Both the position numbers and the translations under genes were made by a program. Below, in pieces: positions 25,431 to 32,253 of a stretch of DNA of 64,000 nt (position 1 is its first letter; each line of letters starts with the position of its first letter). The DNA comes from Mycolicibacter hiberniae (lineage in GTDB: Bacteria; Actinomycetota; Actinomycetes; Mycobacteriales; Mycobacteriaceae), in assembly GCF_010729485.1 (NCBI RefSeq), contig NZ_AP022609.1, positions 434,001 through 498,000 of the forward strand. Reading direction: 5' to 3'. The notes under the pieces are model-generated. The model had not been told where the DNA came from, searched no databases, and was given only the letters and a program-made list of their open reading frames with translations.

Positions 25431-25547
25431 GTGCCCGGACTGCAAGAGCATCAGTCGTCGTCGGACGAACGCGACCCGGACGACGCCCGCGAGGCGCAGG
25501 AGCGCGAGCGCTGGCTGCGGGACAACATCCCGCCACATCACGGTTGA
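25431..25547 (+). CDS. Small charged protein downstream of moaB2
   Basis: A GTG-started frame of 38 codons begins two bases after the moaB2 stop. The product is very hydrophilic, starting VPGLQEHQSSSDERDPDDAR and ending RWLRDNIPPHHG. The balanced acidic and basic helix (EAQERERW) and the tight coupling to moaB2 argue for a translated small protein. I do not recognise a family, and function is unknown. It is followed by two GC-rich hairpins. Confidence 0.55.
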   Translation: MPGLQEHQSSSDERDPDDAREAQERERWLRDNIPPHHG

Positions 25548-25590
25548 GGTTCGACTTCGCGCAATCCCCCTACCGGTTCCGCAGCGGCTA

Positions 25591-25620
25591 CTACGGTTCG
25601 CCGTAGGCGGCGTTTCGCCG
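25591..25620 (+). terminator. Tandem hairpins after moaB2 unit
   Basis: CTACGG-TTCG-CCGTAG (25591-25606) and CGGCG-TTT-CGCCG (25608-25620) are two perfect stem-loops one base apart, 44 bp behind the small ORF and 35 bp before mscL. No T-run follows, as is common for mycobacterial terminators. They could end moaB2 transcription or be part of the mscL 5' leader. Confidence 0.4.
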
Positions 25621-25654
25621 CTCGGCAGTGCATCCGCAGGAAAGGGGAGTTCCG

Positions 25655-26095
25655 GTGCTCAAGGGGTTCAAGAATTTTTTGATGCGTGACGACGTGATCA
25701 CCGTGGCCATTGGTCTGGTGGTCGCGCTGGCGTTTTCCAACCTGGTCAAGGCCTTCACCGACAGCGTGATCAATCCGCTGGTGTCGGCCACTCAACCCGA
25801 CGCGGCCGGGCTGGGGCTGGGGTATCAGCTGGGGGCCGAAGGCAATGAGGCGACCTTCGTCGACTTCGGTGCGTTTCTCTCGGCGGTCATCTACTTCATC
25901 GTGTTCATGGCCACCGTCTACTTCGTTATCGTGCTGCCCTACAAGCACATTCAGAAGCGGCGCGGCAAGTCGGTGTTCGGCGACGACGACGACGCGGCGC
26001 CCACCAAAACCTGCCCGGAGTGCCGGTCGGAGATCGACGCCGACGCCAGAAAGTGCAAGTTCTGCGCCAGCCCGCAGCCGGCCGCGGCGGCGTGA
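25655..26095 (+). CDS. mscL: Large-conductance mechanosensitive channel with C-terminal zinc ribbon
   Basis: The 146-residue membrane protein starts VLKGFKNFLMRDDVITVAIG, has TM1 near residues 14-38 and TM2 near 75-97 (AVIYFIVFMATVYFVIVLPY), and a basic post-TM2 segment, as in MscL. The cytoplasmic tail then has CPECRSEIDADARKCKFC, a four-cysteine zinc ribbon not present in M. tuberculosis MscL. The GTG is preceded by AGGAAAGGGGA. It opens under membrane tension after osmotic downshock. It occupies the mscL position of M. tuberculosis but, as I recall, in the opposite orientation. Confidence 0.88.
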   Translation: MLKGFKNFLMRDDVITVAIGLVVALAFSNLVKAFTDSVINPLVSATQPDAAGLGLGYQLGAEGNEATFVDFGAFLSAVIYFIVFMATVYFVIVLPYKHIQKRRGKSVFGDDDDAAPTKTCPECRSEIDADARKCKFCASPQPAAAA

Positions 26096-26100
26096 GGAGT

Positions 26101-26748
26101 TCAGCGCAGGGTTAGCGTCACGGCCTGGCTCAGCGCGGCGCCGGCGACCGCGACGGCGGAGTGCGCCGGCAACGCCACCAGCACCACCCGGTCGTCGTGG
26201 TTCTGGCCGGAGACCAGCACCACGATGCCTCCGCCGGCCAGCACCCGGGCGGTGCCGGGTGAATCGGCGGCATTCTCGGGCGCGGCGGCCACAACGTCGA
26301 CGATGTCGCCGGGGCGCAGCACGTCGATCAGCGCGGCGTCGGCGGGGTGCACACTCACGATGCGGGCGTCGGGACCGGCGGTGGCCTCGGTGAGCCGGCG
26401 GCTCAACAGCCGGACGTCGGTGAGTATCTCGCCGCGGCGGGCCGGGCCGGCCAGTGTCGCCTGCAGCACCGCCGCGATGTCCGTGGCGGCACCGTCGGGA
26501 ACCGTGGGGGCCGGGCGGGTTTGCCGATGGACGTCGTCGACGGTCAGGGCGGCGCCCGGGGCGATGTCGCGGCGGGCCACCACGACGTCCACCAGGTCGT
26601 CCCGTGGGTCGGTCCGGAATGCGGCGATGCCGGCCAGCACGACCAAAGCGCCTGCGGTCACTCGGCGGGCGCGCACCGTCCGGGCCCAGTCCGGGCGCAG
26701 GGTCTGCGATAGTCGGCTGATCAGGGTGGGGTTGAGCGAGTCGCCCAT
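26101..26748 (-). CDS. SAF-domain membrane-anchored protein
   Basis: This 215-residue protein has one N-terminal membrane helix near residues 28-45 and a SAF domain (VVVARRDIAPGAALTVDDV, followed by RRGEILTDVRLLSRRL), the fold seen in CpaB/RcpC pilus proteins and antifreeze-like enzymes. A second half (VLRPGDIVDVVAAAPENAAD, then LVALPAHSAVAVAGAAL) resembles the RcpC core. No other Flp-pilus gene is nearby. It lies 72 bp downstream of ruc and corresponds to Rv0990c by position. Function is unknown. Confidence 0.82.
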   Translation of the reverse strand: MGDSLNPTLISRLSQTLRPDWARTVRARRVTAGALVVLAGIAAFRTDPRDDLVDVVVARRDIAPGAALTVDDVHRQTRPAPTVPDGAATDIAAVLQATLAGPARRGEILTDVRLLSRRLTEATAGPDARIVSVHPADAALIDVLRPGDIVDVVAAAPENAADSPGTARVLAGGGIVVLVSGQNHDDRVVLVALPAHSAVAVAGAALSQAVTLTLR

Positions 26749-26820
26749 GGCGTCACGCTAGGCCGGCAATCGGCCCCCGGGCCGTCGGCCGGGCGGGCGA
26801 CTGTGGATAACGGGCTGGCG

Positions 26821-27174
26821 CTAGCTCGAGGCGGCTGCGGGCGCGGCCGCCGCGGTGGAACTGGACGTGGCGCTGCTGCTGCCGCTGGACTTGTCGGCCG
26901 ATGCGCTACTGCCGCTGCCGGAACTGCCGCCGGAGTCGCTGGATGTCGAGGCGGCAGAGGCGCTGTTGCCGTTGCCGTTCGTCGACGACTTACCCGCTTC
27001 GCGGCTGTCGGTGCGATAGAAGCCGCTGCCCTTGAACACCACGCCGACTTTCCCGAAGATCTTGCGCAGCCGTCCGTTGCAGTCTTCGCAGTTGGTCAGG
27101 GCATCGTCGGTGAAGGCCTGGACCACGTCGAAGCGGTTGCTGCACTCGGTGCAGGCGTAGCTGTAGGTGGGCAC
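26821..27174 (-). CDS. ruc: FmdB-type zinc-ribbon protein, Ruc-like redox-regulated chaperone
   Basis: The 117-residue product has an FmdB zinc ribbon with four cysteines (YACTECSNRFD and LTNCEDCNGRLRKIFG), then a Ser/Gly/Ala-rich tail of about 60 residues that should be disordered. This is the make-up of M. tuberculosis Rv0991c (Ruc), described as a chaperone switched on by cysteine oxidation. A near-perfect CIRCE element lies 29 bp upstream of the start, so HrcA-controlled heat-shock expression is expected. The SAF-domain gene follows in the same direction. Confidence 0.9.
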   Translation of the reverse strand: MPTYSYACTECSNRFDVVQAFTDDALTNCEDCNGRLRKIFGKVGVVFKGSGFYRTDSREAGKSSTNGNGNSASAASTSSDSGGSSGSGSSASADKSSGSSSATSSSTAAAAPAAASS

Positions 27175-27202
27175 GTAAACCTCCGTGGATCGAACAATCG
27201 CG

Positions 27203-27229
27203 TTAGCACTCTACCGCGCCAAGTGCTAG
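27203..27229 (-). promoter_or_regulatory. CIRCE element (HrcA operator) for ruc
   Basis: TTAGCACTC (27203-27211), a 9-bp spacer and AAGTGCTAG (27221-27229) match the CIRCE consensus TTAGCACTC-N9-GAGTGCTAA in all nine bases of one arm and seven of nine of the other. It lies between the ruc start and the end of the folate cyclo-ligase gene, where it would overlap the ruc promoter. HrcA repression of ruc under non-stress conditions is inferred. Confidence 0.85.
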
Positions 27230-27248
27230 AACGCCTATGTGGCCTTTC

Positions 27249-27848
27249 TCATTCCTGGCCGCATGAGCGCGGTTGCAGCGGTACCAGGCCCAGGCCCGGT
27301 GTCAGCACATGAGTCATCGGCACGTCGTGGTCCTCGGCGGGCAGCTCCTCGACGAGTTCGGCGTCCCGCACGACCGCGACCAGCGGAGTCCGCGGATCGC
27401 GCCACGGCAGCGAGCGGTCGTAGAAGCCGCCGCCGCGGCCCAGTCGCGCGCCCCGGCGGTCGACGGCCACCGCCGGCACCACGATGAGGTCCGCCTGCGC
27501 CAGGGTGTCCGGGGCCAGCCACGGCTGCGGCGGCTCGAGCAGGCCGTAGCGGGCCGTGGTCAGCGCCTCCGGCCGGTAGTCGCCCCACCACAGCGGCAGC
27601 GGGCTGCCGTCTTCCCCGGTGCGCACCACCGGGAGCAGGACCCGCACTCCCCGGCCTGCCAAGCGGTCCACCATCTCGGCCGACCCCGGCTCGCTGCCCA
27701 TCGGCAGATGGGCGCAGACGGTGCCGGCGGTGCCGGCCAGGCGCTCCAGATGGGCGGCCAACGCGGTGGCCTCGGCGTCGTGCACCTGGGGGGACACCGC
27801 GCGCCGCTCGGCGAGCAATCGCGCCCGCAACGCGGACTTGGCGGCCAT
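27249..27848 (-). CDS. 5-formyltetrahydrofolate cyclo-ligase
   Basis: This 199-residue enzyme converts 5-formyl-THF to 5,10-methenyl-THF with ATP. Signatures are a basic N-terminal helix (AAKSALRARLLAERRAV) and the C-terminal nucleotide/folate loop RLGRGGGFYDRSL. The frame is open much further upstream but crosses the divergent galU gene, so ATG at 27848 is chosen. This gives a length close to Rv0992c. galU is divergent, with 94 bp between the starts. Confidence 0.9.
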   Translation of the reverse strand: MAAKSALRARLLAERRAVSPQVHDAEATALAAHLERLAGTAGTVCAHLPMGSEPGSAEMVDRLAGRGVRVLLPVVRTGEDGSPLPLWWGDYRPEALTTARYGLLEPPQPWLAPDTLAQADLIVVPAVAVDRRGARLGRGGGFYDRSLPWRDPRTPLVAVVRDAELVEELPAEDHDVPMTHVLTPGLGLVPLQPRSCGQE

Positions 27849-27942
27849 TACCGCGTCGTCGGTCACGGCAAACAGACTGTCAGCTTCGGCTCGCCCACCG
27901 CCAGCCGAAGGGGTGAAGTCGACTGCGGTTATCGTGTGAACA

Positions 27943-28854
27943 ATGCCCACGCCAAAGGTTCCGATGCCGCGCACTGCCATTGTGCCCGCGGCGGGTTTGG
28001 GCACCCGTTTTCTGCCCGCCACCAAGACGGTGCCCAAAGAACTGCTGCCCGTCGTCGACACCCCCGGTATCGAGCTGGTCGCCGCCGAGGCCGCTGAGGC
28101 CGGTGCCGAGCGGCTGGTGATCGTCACCTCCGAGGGCAAGGACGGCGTGGTCGCGCACTTCGTGGAAGACCTGGTGCTCGAAGGCACGTTGGAGGCGCGC
28201 GGGAAGAAGGCCATGCTGGCCAAGGTGCGCCGCGCGCCGCAACTGATCAAGGTCGAATCGGTGGTGCAGGCCGAGCCGCTCGGGCTCGGGCACGCGATCA
28301 GCTGCGTCGAGCCCACCTTGTCCGTCGACGAAGACGCCGTCGCGGTGCTGCTGCCCGACGATCTGGTGCTGCCCACCGGGGTGCTGGAGACCATGTCGAA
28401 GGTGCGTGCCCGCCGGGGCGGCACCGTGCTGTGCGCCATCGAGGTCAGCCCGGAGGACGTCAGCGCCTACGGCGTCTTCGACGTCGAGCCGCTGCCCGAC
28501 GGTGACAACCCGGACGTGATGCGGGTCAAGGGGATGGTCGAGAAGCCCAAGGCCCAAGACGCGCCGTCGACCTATGCCGCGGCCGGCCGCTACGTGCTGG
28601 ACCGGGCGGTGTTCGACGCCCTGCGGCGCATCGACCGTGGGGCCGGCGGCGAGGTCCAGCTGACCGACGCGATTGCCCTGATGATCTCCGAGGGCCATCC
28701 CGTGCACGTCGTCGTGCATCGGGGTTCGCGACACGACCTGGGAAATCCGGGCGGCTACCTCAAAGCTGCGGTTGACTTTGCCTTGGACCGTGATGACTAC
28801 GGTCCGGACCTGCGGCGGTGGCTGGTGGCGCGGCTGGGCTTGGCCCAAAGCTGA
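27943..28854 (+). CDS. galU: UTP-glucose-1-phosphate uridylyltransferase
   Basis: The 303-residue nucleotidyltransferase makes UDP-glucose for trehalose, glycogen and envelope glycans. The GT-A fold signature is VPAAGLGTRFLPATKTVPKE at the N-terminus. Further blocks are EPLGLGHAISCVEP, LLPDDLVL, VKGMVEKPK and RHDLGNPGGYLKA. It is the first gene of a rightward unit leading into moeA1 (33 bp gap), rimJ and the GlpR gene. Confidence 0.95.
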   Translation: MPTPKVPMPRTAIVPAAGLGTRFLPATKTVPKELLPVVDTPGIELVAAEAAEAGAERLVIVTSEGKDGVVAHFVEDLVLEGTLEARGKKAMLAKVRRAPQLIKVESVVQAEPLGLGHAISCVEPTLSVDEDAVAVLLPDDLVLPTGVLETMSKVRARRGGTVLCAIEVSPEDVSAYGVFDVEPLPDGDNPDVMRVKGMVEKPKAQDAPSTYAAAGRYVLDRAVFDALRRIDRGAGGEVQLTDAIALMISEGHPVHVVVHRGSRHDLGNPGGYLKAAVDFALDRDDYGPDLRRWLVARLGLAQS

Positions 28855-28887
28855 GCCGAGGTCAGGCCGCTACGGAGAAAGGCACAC

Positions 28888-30156
28888 GTGCGTTCGGTTG
28901 AGGAGCAGCAGGCCCGGGTTGCGGCTGCTGCGGTGGCGCCCCGCCCGGTGCGGGTGGCGATCGCCGAGGCGCAGGGGCTGATGTGCGCCGAAGAGGTGGT
29001 CGCCGAGCGGCCCATGCCCGCATTCGACCAGGCTGCCATCGACGGTTACGCGGTGCGCAGTGTGGACGTCCTGGGTGCTGAGGCGATCGGCGACACCTCC
29101 GACGGCTCGCAGCGCGAGGAGGCGGTGGTCACGCTGCCGGTGCTCGGCGTCATCGAAGCCGGTGCCCGCACCCCGACCCGGCTGCAACCCAAACTGGCCA
29201 CCCGGATTCAGACCGGGGCGCCGATGCCCACCCTGGCTGACGCGGTGCTGCCGCTGCGCTGGACCGACGGCGGCAACACCCGGGTCCGGGTGCTGCGCGG
29301 CGTGCGCCCCGGCGACTACGTGCGCCGGGTCGGCGACGACGTGCAGCCCGGTGATGTCGCGGTCCGCGCCGGCACCGTGGTCGGGGCCGCGCAGGTGGGG
29401 CTGCTGGCCGCCGTGGGCCGCGACCGGGTGCTGGTGCATCCGCGCCCCCGGCTGTCGGTCATGGCGGTGGGCGGCGAACTGGTGGATGTCAACCGCACGC
29501 CCGGCAATGGGCAGGTCTACGACGTCGACTCCTATGCGCTGGCCGCCGCCGGCCGGGACGCCGGGGCGGAGGTGAACCGGGTCGGCATCGTCAGCAACGA
29601 CCCGAAGAAGCTGCGCGAGGTGGTCGAGGGTCAGCTCAACCGGTCCGAAGTGGTGGTGATCGCCGGTGGGGTCGGGGGTGCTGCGGCCGACGAGGTGCGC
29701 GCGGTGCTGTCCGAACTCGGTGACGTGGAGGTCGCCCGGATCGCGATGCATCCCGGATCGGTGCAGGGTTTCGGCCAGTTGGGTCCCGAAGGCGTGCCGA
29801 CGTTCCTGCTGCCCACCAACCCGGTGAGCGCGCTGGTGGTGTTCGAGGTGATGATCCGCCCGCTGATCCGGTTGTCGCTGGGTAAACGCGAGCCGATGCG
29901 CCGTATGGTGCGGGCCCGCACCCTGGGGCCGATCAGCTCCATGCCGGGTCGCAAGGGATTCCTGCGGGGCCAGTTGATGCGCGACGAGGAGACCGGGGAG
30001 TTCCTGGTGCAGGTGCTCGGGTCCTCGGGTGGTTCGTCGTCGCATCTGCTTGCCACGCTGGCCGAGGCGAACTGCCTGGTGGTGGTGCCCGAAGAGGTCG
30101 AGCAGGTCGGCGCCGGCGAGTTGGTGGACGTCGCCTTCCTGGCTCAGCGCGGTTGA
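28888..30156 (+). CDS. moeA1: MoeA-family molybdotransferase / gephyrin-like Glp
   Basis: The 422-residue MoeA-fold protein has FDQAAIDGYAVRS, IQTGAPMPTLADAVL, GDYVRRVGDDVQPGD, GNGQVYDVDSYALAAAGRDA and LLPTNPVSALVVFEVMIRPL. The family inserts molybdate into molybdopterin, but the corynebacterial Glp protein with the same neighbourhood binds FtsZ and a membrane receptor and works in cell division. Here the gene is followed by rimJ and a GlpR-type membrane gene, the same arrangement. GTG at 28888 follows GGAGAAAGG. Confidence 0.92.
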   Translation: MRSVEEQQARVAAAAVAPRPVRVAIAEAQGLMCAEEVVAERPMPAFDQAAIDGYAVRSVDVLGAEAIGDTSDGSQREEAVVTLPVLGVIEAGARTPTRLQPKLATRIQTGAPMPTLADAVLPLRWTDGGNTRVRVLRGVRPGDYVRRVGDDVQPGDVAVRAGTVVGAAQVGLLAAVGRDRVLVHPRPRLSVMAVGGELVDVNRTPGNGQVYDVDSYALAAAGRDAGAEVNRVGIVSNDPKKLREVVEGQLNRSEVVVIAGGVGGAAADEVRAVLSELGDVEVARIAMHPGSVQGFGQLGPEGVPTFLLPTNPVSALVVFEVMIRPLIRLSLGKREPMRRMVRARTLGPISSMPGRKGFLRGQLMRDEETGEFLVQVLGSSGGSSSHLLATLAEANCLVVVPEEVEQVGAGELVDVAFLAQRG

Positions 30157-30166
30157 GCCCGGGTCC

Positions 30167-30829
30167 ATGTTGGTCAATTGGTGGCCGTTCAAAGCCGTGG
30201 AGCATCCCGGCTGGCCGAGTGTGCTCGGGCCGCTGCGGGTGTCGGCCGGGGTGATTCGGCTGCGGCCGGTGCGCATGCGTGACGGGGTGGCCTGGAGCCG
30301 CATCCGGTTGGCCGACCGGGCCTATCTGGAGCGGTGGGAGCCCAGTGTGGAGGTGGACTGGGTGACGCGGCATGGCAGTTCCGCGTGGCCGCCGCTGTGC
30401 TCCAGCCTGCGCTCGGAGGCCCGCTACGGGCGGATGTTGCCGTACGTGATCGAACTCGACGGCCGGTTCTGCGGCCAGCTGACGGTGGGCAACATCGCGC
30501 ACGGGGCGCTGCGGTCGGCGTGGATCGGCTACTGGGTGTCGTCTGCGGTGGCGGGCGGGGGAGTGGCTACCGCGGCGGTCGCACTGGGGCTCGACCACTG
30601 TTTCGGGCCGGTCCGCCTGCACCGGGTGGAGGCCACCGTGCGGCCGGAGAACGCGGCCAGCCGGGCGGTGCTGGCCAAGGTCGGCTTTCGTGAGGAAGGG
30701 CTGCTGCGGCGCTACCTGGACGTGGACGGGGCGTGGCGGGACCACCTGCTGGTGGCGATGACCATCGAAGAGGTGGCCGGATCGGTGACGGCGGCGCTGA
30801 TTCAGTCTGGCCGGGCCGCCCGCGCCTGA
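30167..30829 (+). CDS. rimJ: RimJ-type GNAT N-acetyltransferase
   Basis: This 220-residue acetyltransferase has the RimJ/RimL fold: VIRLRPVRMRDGVAWSRIR, GQLTVGNIAHGALRSAWIGY, GGVATAAVALGLDHCF (acetyl-CoA loop region) and RVEATVRPENAASRAVLAKV. It corresponds to Rv0995. ATG at 30167 is 10 bp after the moeA1 stop; the open frame upstream overlaps moeA1 and is rejected. The target may be a ribosomal protein N-terminus or another protein, as substrate residues cannot be read. Confidence 0.9.
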   Translation: MLVNWWPFKAVEHPGWPSVLGPLRVSAGVIRLRPVRMRDGVAWSRIRLADRAYLERWEPSVEVDWVTRHGSSAWPPLCSSLRSEARYGRMLPYVIELDGRFCGQLTVGNIAHGALRSAWIGYWVSSAVAGGGVATAAVALGLDHCFGPVRLHRVEATVRPENAASRAVLAKVGFREEGLLRRYLDVDGAWRDHLLVAMTIEEVAGSVTAALIQSGRAARA

Positions 30830-30857
30830 CGCGGAATTACCAGGCCAATGTTACCCG

Positions 30858-30872
30858 TGTGATAGTTGTGAC
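30858..30872. promoter_or_regulatory. Possible MtrA box upstream of the GlpR gene
   Basis: TGTGATAGTTGTGAC contains two TGTGA units with a 9-bp period, the spacing of the direct-repeat MtrA site (GTCACA-N3-GTCACA read on the other strand). It lies about 108 bp upstream of the ATG of the GlpR-type division gene. MtrA controls cell-wall and division genes in mycobacteria, so the target would fit. Confidence 0.38.
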
Positions 30873-30892
30873 TGACGAGGTCAGAGAGTAAA

Positions 30893-30906
30893 TTACATCG
30901 ATGTAA
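30893..30906. promoter_or_regulatory. Perfect 14-bp palindrome TTACATCGATGTAA
   Basis: A fully symmetrical AT-rich palindrome lies in the 150-bp gap between rimJ and the GlpR gene, 73 bp before the start codon. A dimeric repressor site is possible, but no known regulator consensus is recognised. Confidence 0.35.
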
Positions 30907-30979
30907 CTGGTTCGGCGCGTCATCCGAGGCCTGTGTGGCTCCCACACCTAGCCTTGGCTCGGAAAGGAGCAGGCCAACC

Positions 30980-32116
30980 ATGCCCAGCATCCCACAATCA
31001 TTGCTCTGGATCTCACTGGTCGTTCTCTGGCTGTTCGTACTGGTGCCGATGCTGGTCAGCAAGCGTGACGCGGTGCGTCGAACCAGTGACGTGGCGTTGG
31101 CGACCAGGGTCCTGACCAGCGGGTCCAGTGCCCGCCTGCTCAAGCGGGGCGGTCCGGCAGCCGGGCACCGCAGCGACCCGCACTGGCAGCACAGCGGTGT
31201 CGACGAGGCCGACGACATCGACGACATCGATGATGTCGATGACGTCGACACCGCGCCCGCCGAGAGCGGTTCTCGGGTATTCGTCGCCGCGGCGGCGGTG
31301 TTCGTCGCCGCCGAGCACCGGGTCGGTGAACAGACCGAGCTGGACTACCTGGACGTCGACGTCATCAGCGACGATGCCGGCGAGCTGGCGCAGGCGGCCA
31401 CCGAAGCGCAGGCCGACGAGGCCGCAGAGGCCGGCGTCATGGCCGAAACCGAAGCTCCGCCCGAGCCGGCGGCCGAATACGAGCCTGAGTACGAGGCCGA
31501 CGATGAGGCCGGGGCCGACGCCGAGGCTGTCGCCGAGACTGACTACGAGGCCGACGCCGAGGCGGAAGCCGATGCAGAAGCCGATGCCGAGGGTTACGAG
31601 TACGAATACGTCGAGGACACCTCCGGGCTGGAACCTGAGGCAGAGCCGCGGCGACCGGGCGTTTCCGGGGTGTCCGCGCGGGCCCGGCGGCCCCGTATCG
31701 ACACCGCGGCGGCAGTCAGCGCGCGCAAGTACGAGTTCCGCAAGCGGGCGTTGATGTCGCTGGCGGTGGTCCTGGTGCTCTCGGCCCTCACCGCCTTCAC
31801 CGTGGCGCCCAGCGCCTGGTGGATCTGCGGGGGCGCGGCGGGAGCAACCGTGGTCTATCTGGCCTACCTGCGTCGCCAGACCCGTATCGAACAGCAGGTG
31901 CGGGCGCGGCGCGCACGGCGCGCCGACCGGCCGCGCATGCAGCGCGAGGGCGCTCACACCGGCGCGTTCGAGGTGGTGCCGTCACGGCTGCGGCGACCGG
32001 GCGTGGCGGTGCTGGAGATCGACGACGAGGACCCGGTCTTCGAGCACCTGGAGTACGCGTCCAGCGGCGGCCGCTACGACTGGCGGGGCGACCTGCCGCG
32101 CGCATCCGGTCAGTAG
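30980..32116 (+). CDS. GlpR/SepX-type divisome membrane protein
   Basis: The 378-residue protein has an N-terminal membrane helix (LLWISLVVLWLFVLVPML, residues 7-24) and a basic KRDAVRR boundary. A long Asp/Glu/Ala-rich region spans roughly residues 75-215 with DIDDIDDVDDVD and EADAEAEADAE tracts. Two more helices (ALMSLAVVLVLSALTAF and WICGGAAGATVVYLAYL) and a soluble tail follow. Layout and position behind moeA1-rimJ match Rv0996 and corynebacterial GlpR, the membrane receptor for the gephyrin-like Glp. GGAAAGGAG precedes the ATG by about 10 bases. Confidence 0.85.
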   Translation: MPSIPQSLLWISLVVLWLFVLVPMLVSKRDAVRRTSDVALATRVLTSGSSARLLKRGGPAAGHRSDPHWQHSGVDEADDIDDIDDVDDVDTAPAESGSRVFVAAAAVFVAAEHRVGEQTELDYLDVDVISDDAGELAQAATEAQADEAAEAGVMAETEAPPEPAAEYEPEYEADDEAGADAEAVAETDYEADAEAEADAEADAEGYEYEYVEDTSGLEPEAEPRRPGVSGVSARARRPRIDTAAAVSARKYEFRKRALMSLAVVLVLSALTAFTVAPSAWWICGGAAGATVVYLAYLRRQTRIEQQVRARRARRADRPRMQREGAHTGAFEVVPSRLRRPGVAVLEIDDEDPVFEHLEYASSGGRYDWRGDLPRASGQ

Positions 32117-32165
32117 GTCTCGGTTTCAGAGGTCCGGGCGGGGGCTGGTAATCTCCTACCGGTCA

Positions 32166-32238
32166 GGGGCTATAGCGCAGTTGGTAGCGCGTCTCGTTCG
32201 CATCGAGAAGGTCAGGGGTTCGATTCCCCTTAGCTCCA
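32166..32238 (+). tRNA. tRNA-Ala (anticodon CGC)
   Basis: A complete cloverleaf of 73 nt can be folded. Acceptor arm GGGGCTA pairs with TAGCTCC (one G-T pair), D-arm is GCGC...GCGC, anticodon stem is TCTCG/CGAGA around loop TTCGCAT (anticodon CGC), and T-arm is AGGGG-TTCGATT-CCCCT. Discriminator base is A, and CCA is not encoded. The accessory block begins directly downstream. Confidence 0.96.
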
Positions 32239-32253
32239 CAGAGTTCGAGTAGT

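Noticed and set aside
26101..26748. Flp-pilus assembly locus suggested by the SAF/RcpC-like protein
   Set aside because: No pilin, TadA ATPase or TadB/C gene is near; the SAF protein sits in a conserved housekeeping context.
31200..31620. Repeat array in the GlpR gene
   Set aside because: The GAC/GAG/GCC periodicity comes from an Asp/Glu/Ala-rich low-complexity protein region and is not an independent DNA repeat or CRISPR array.
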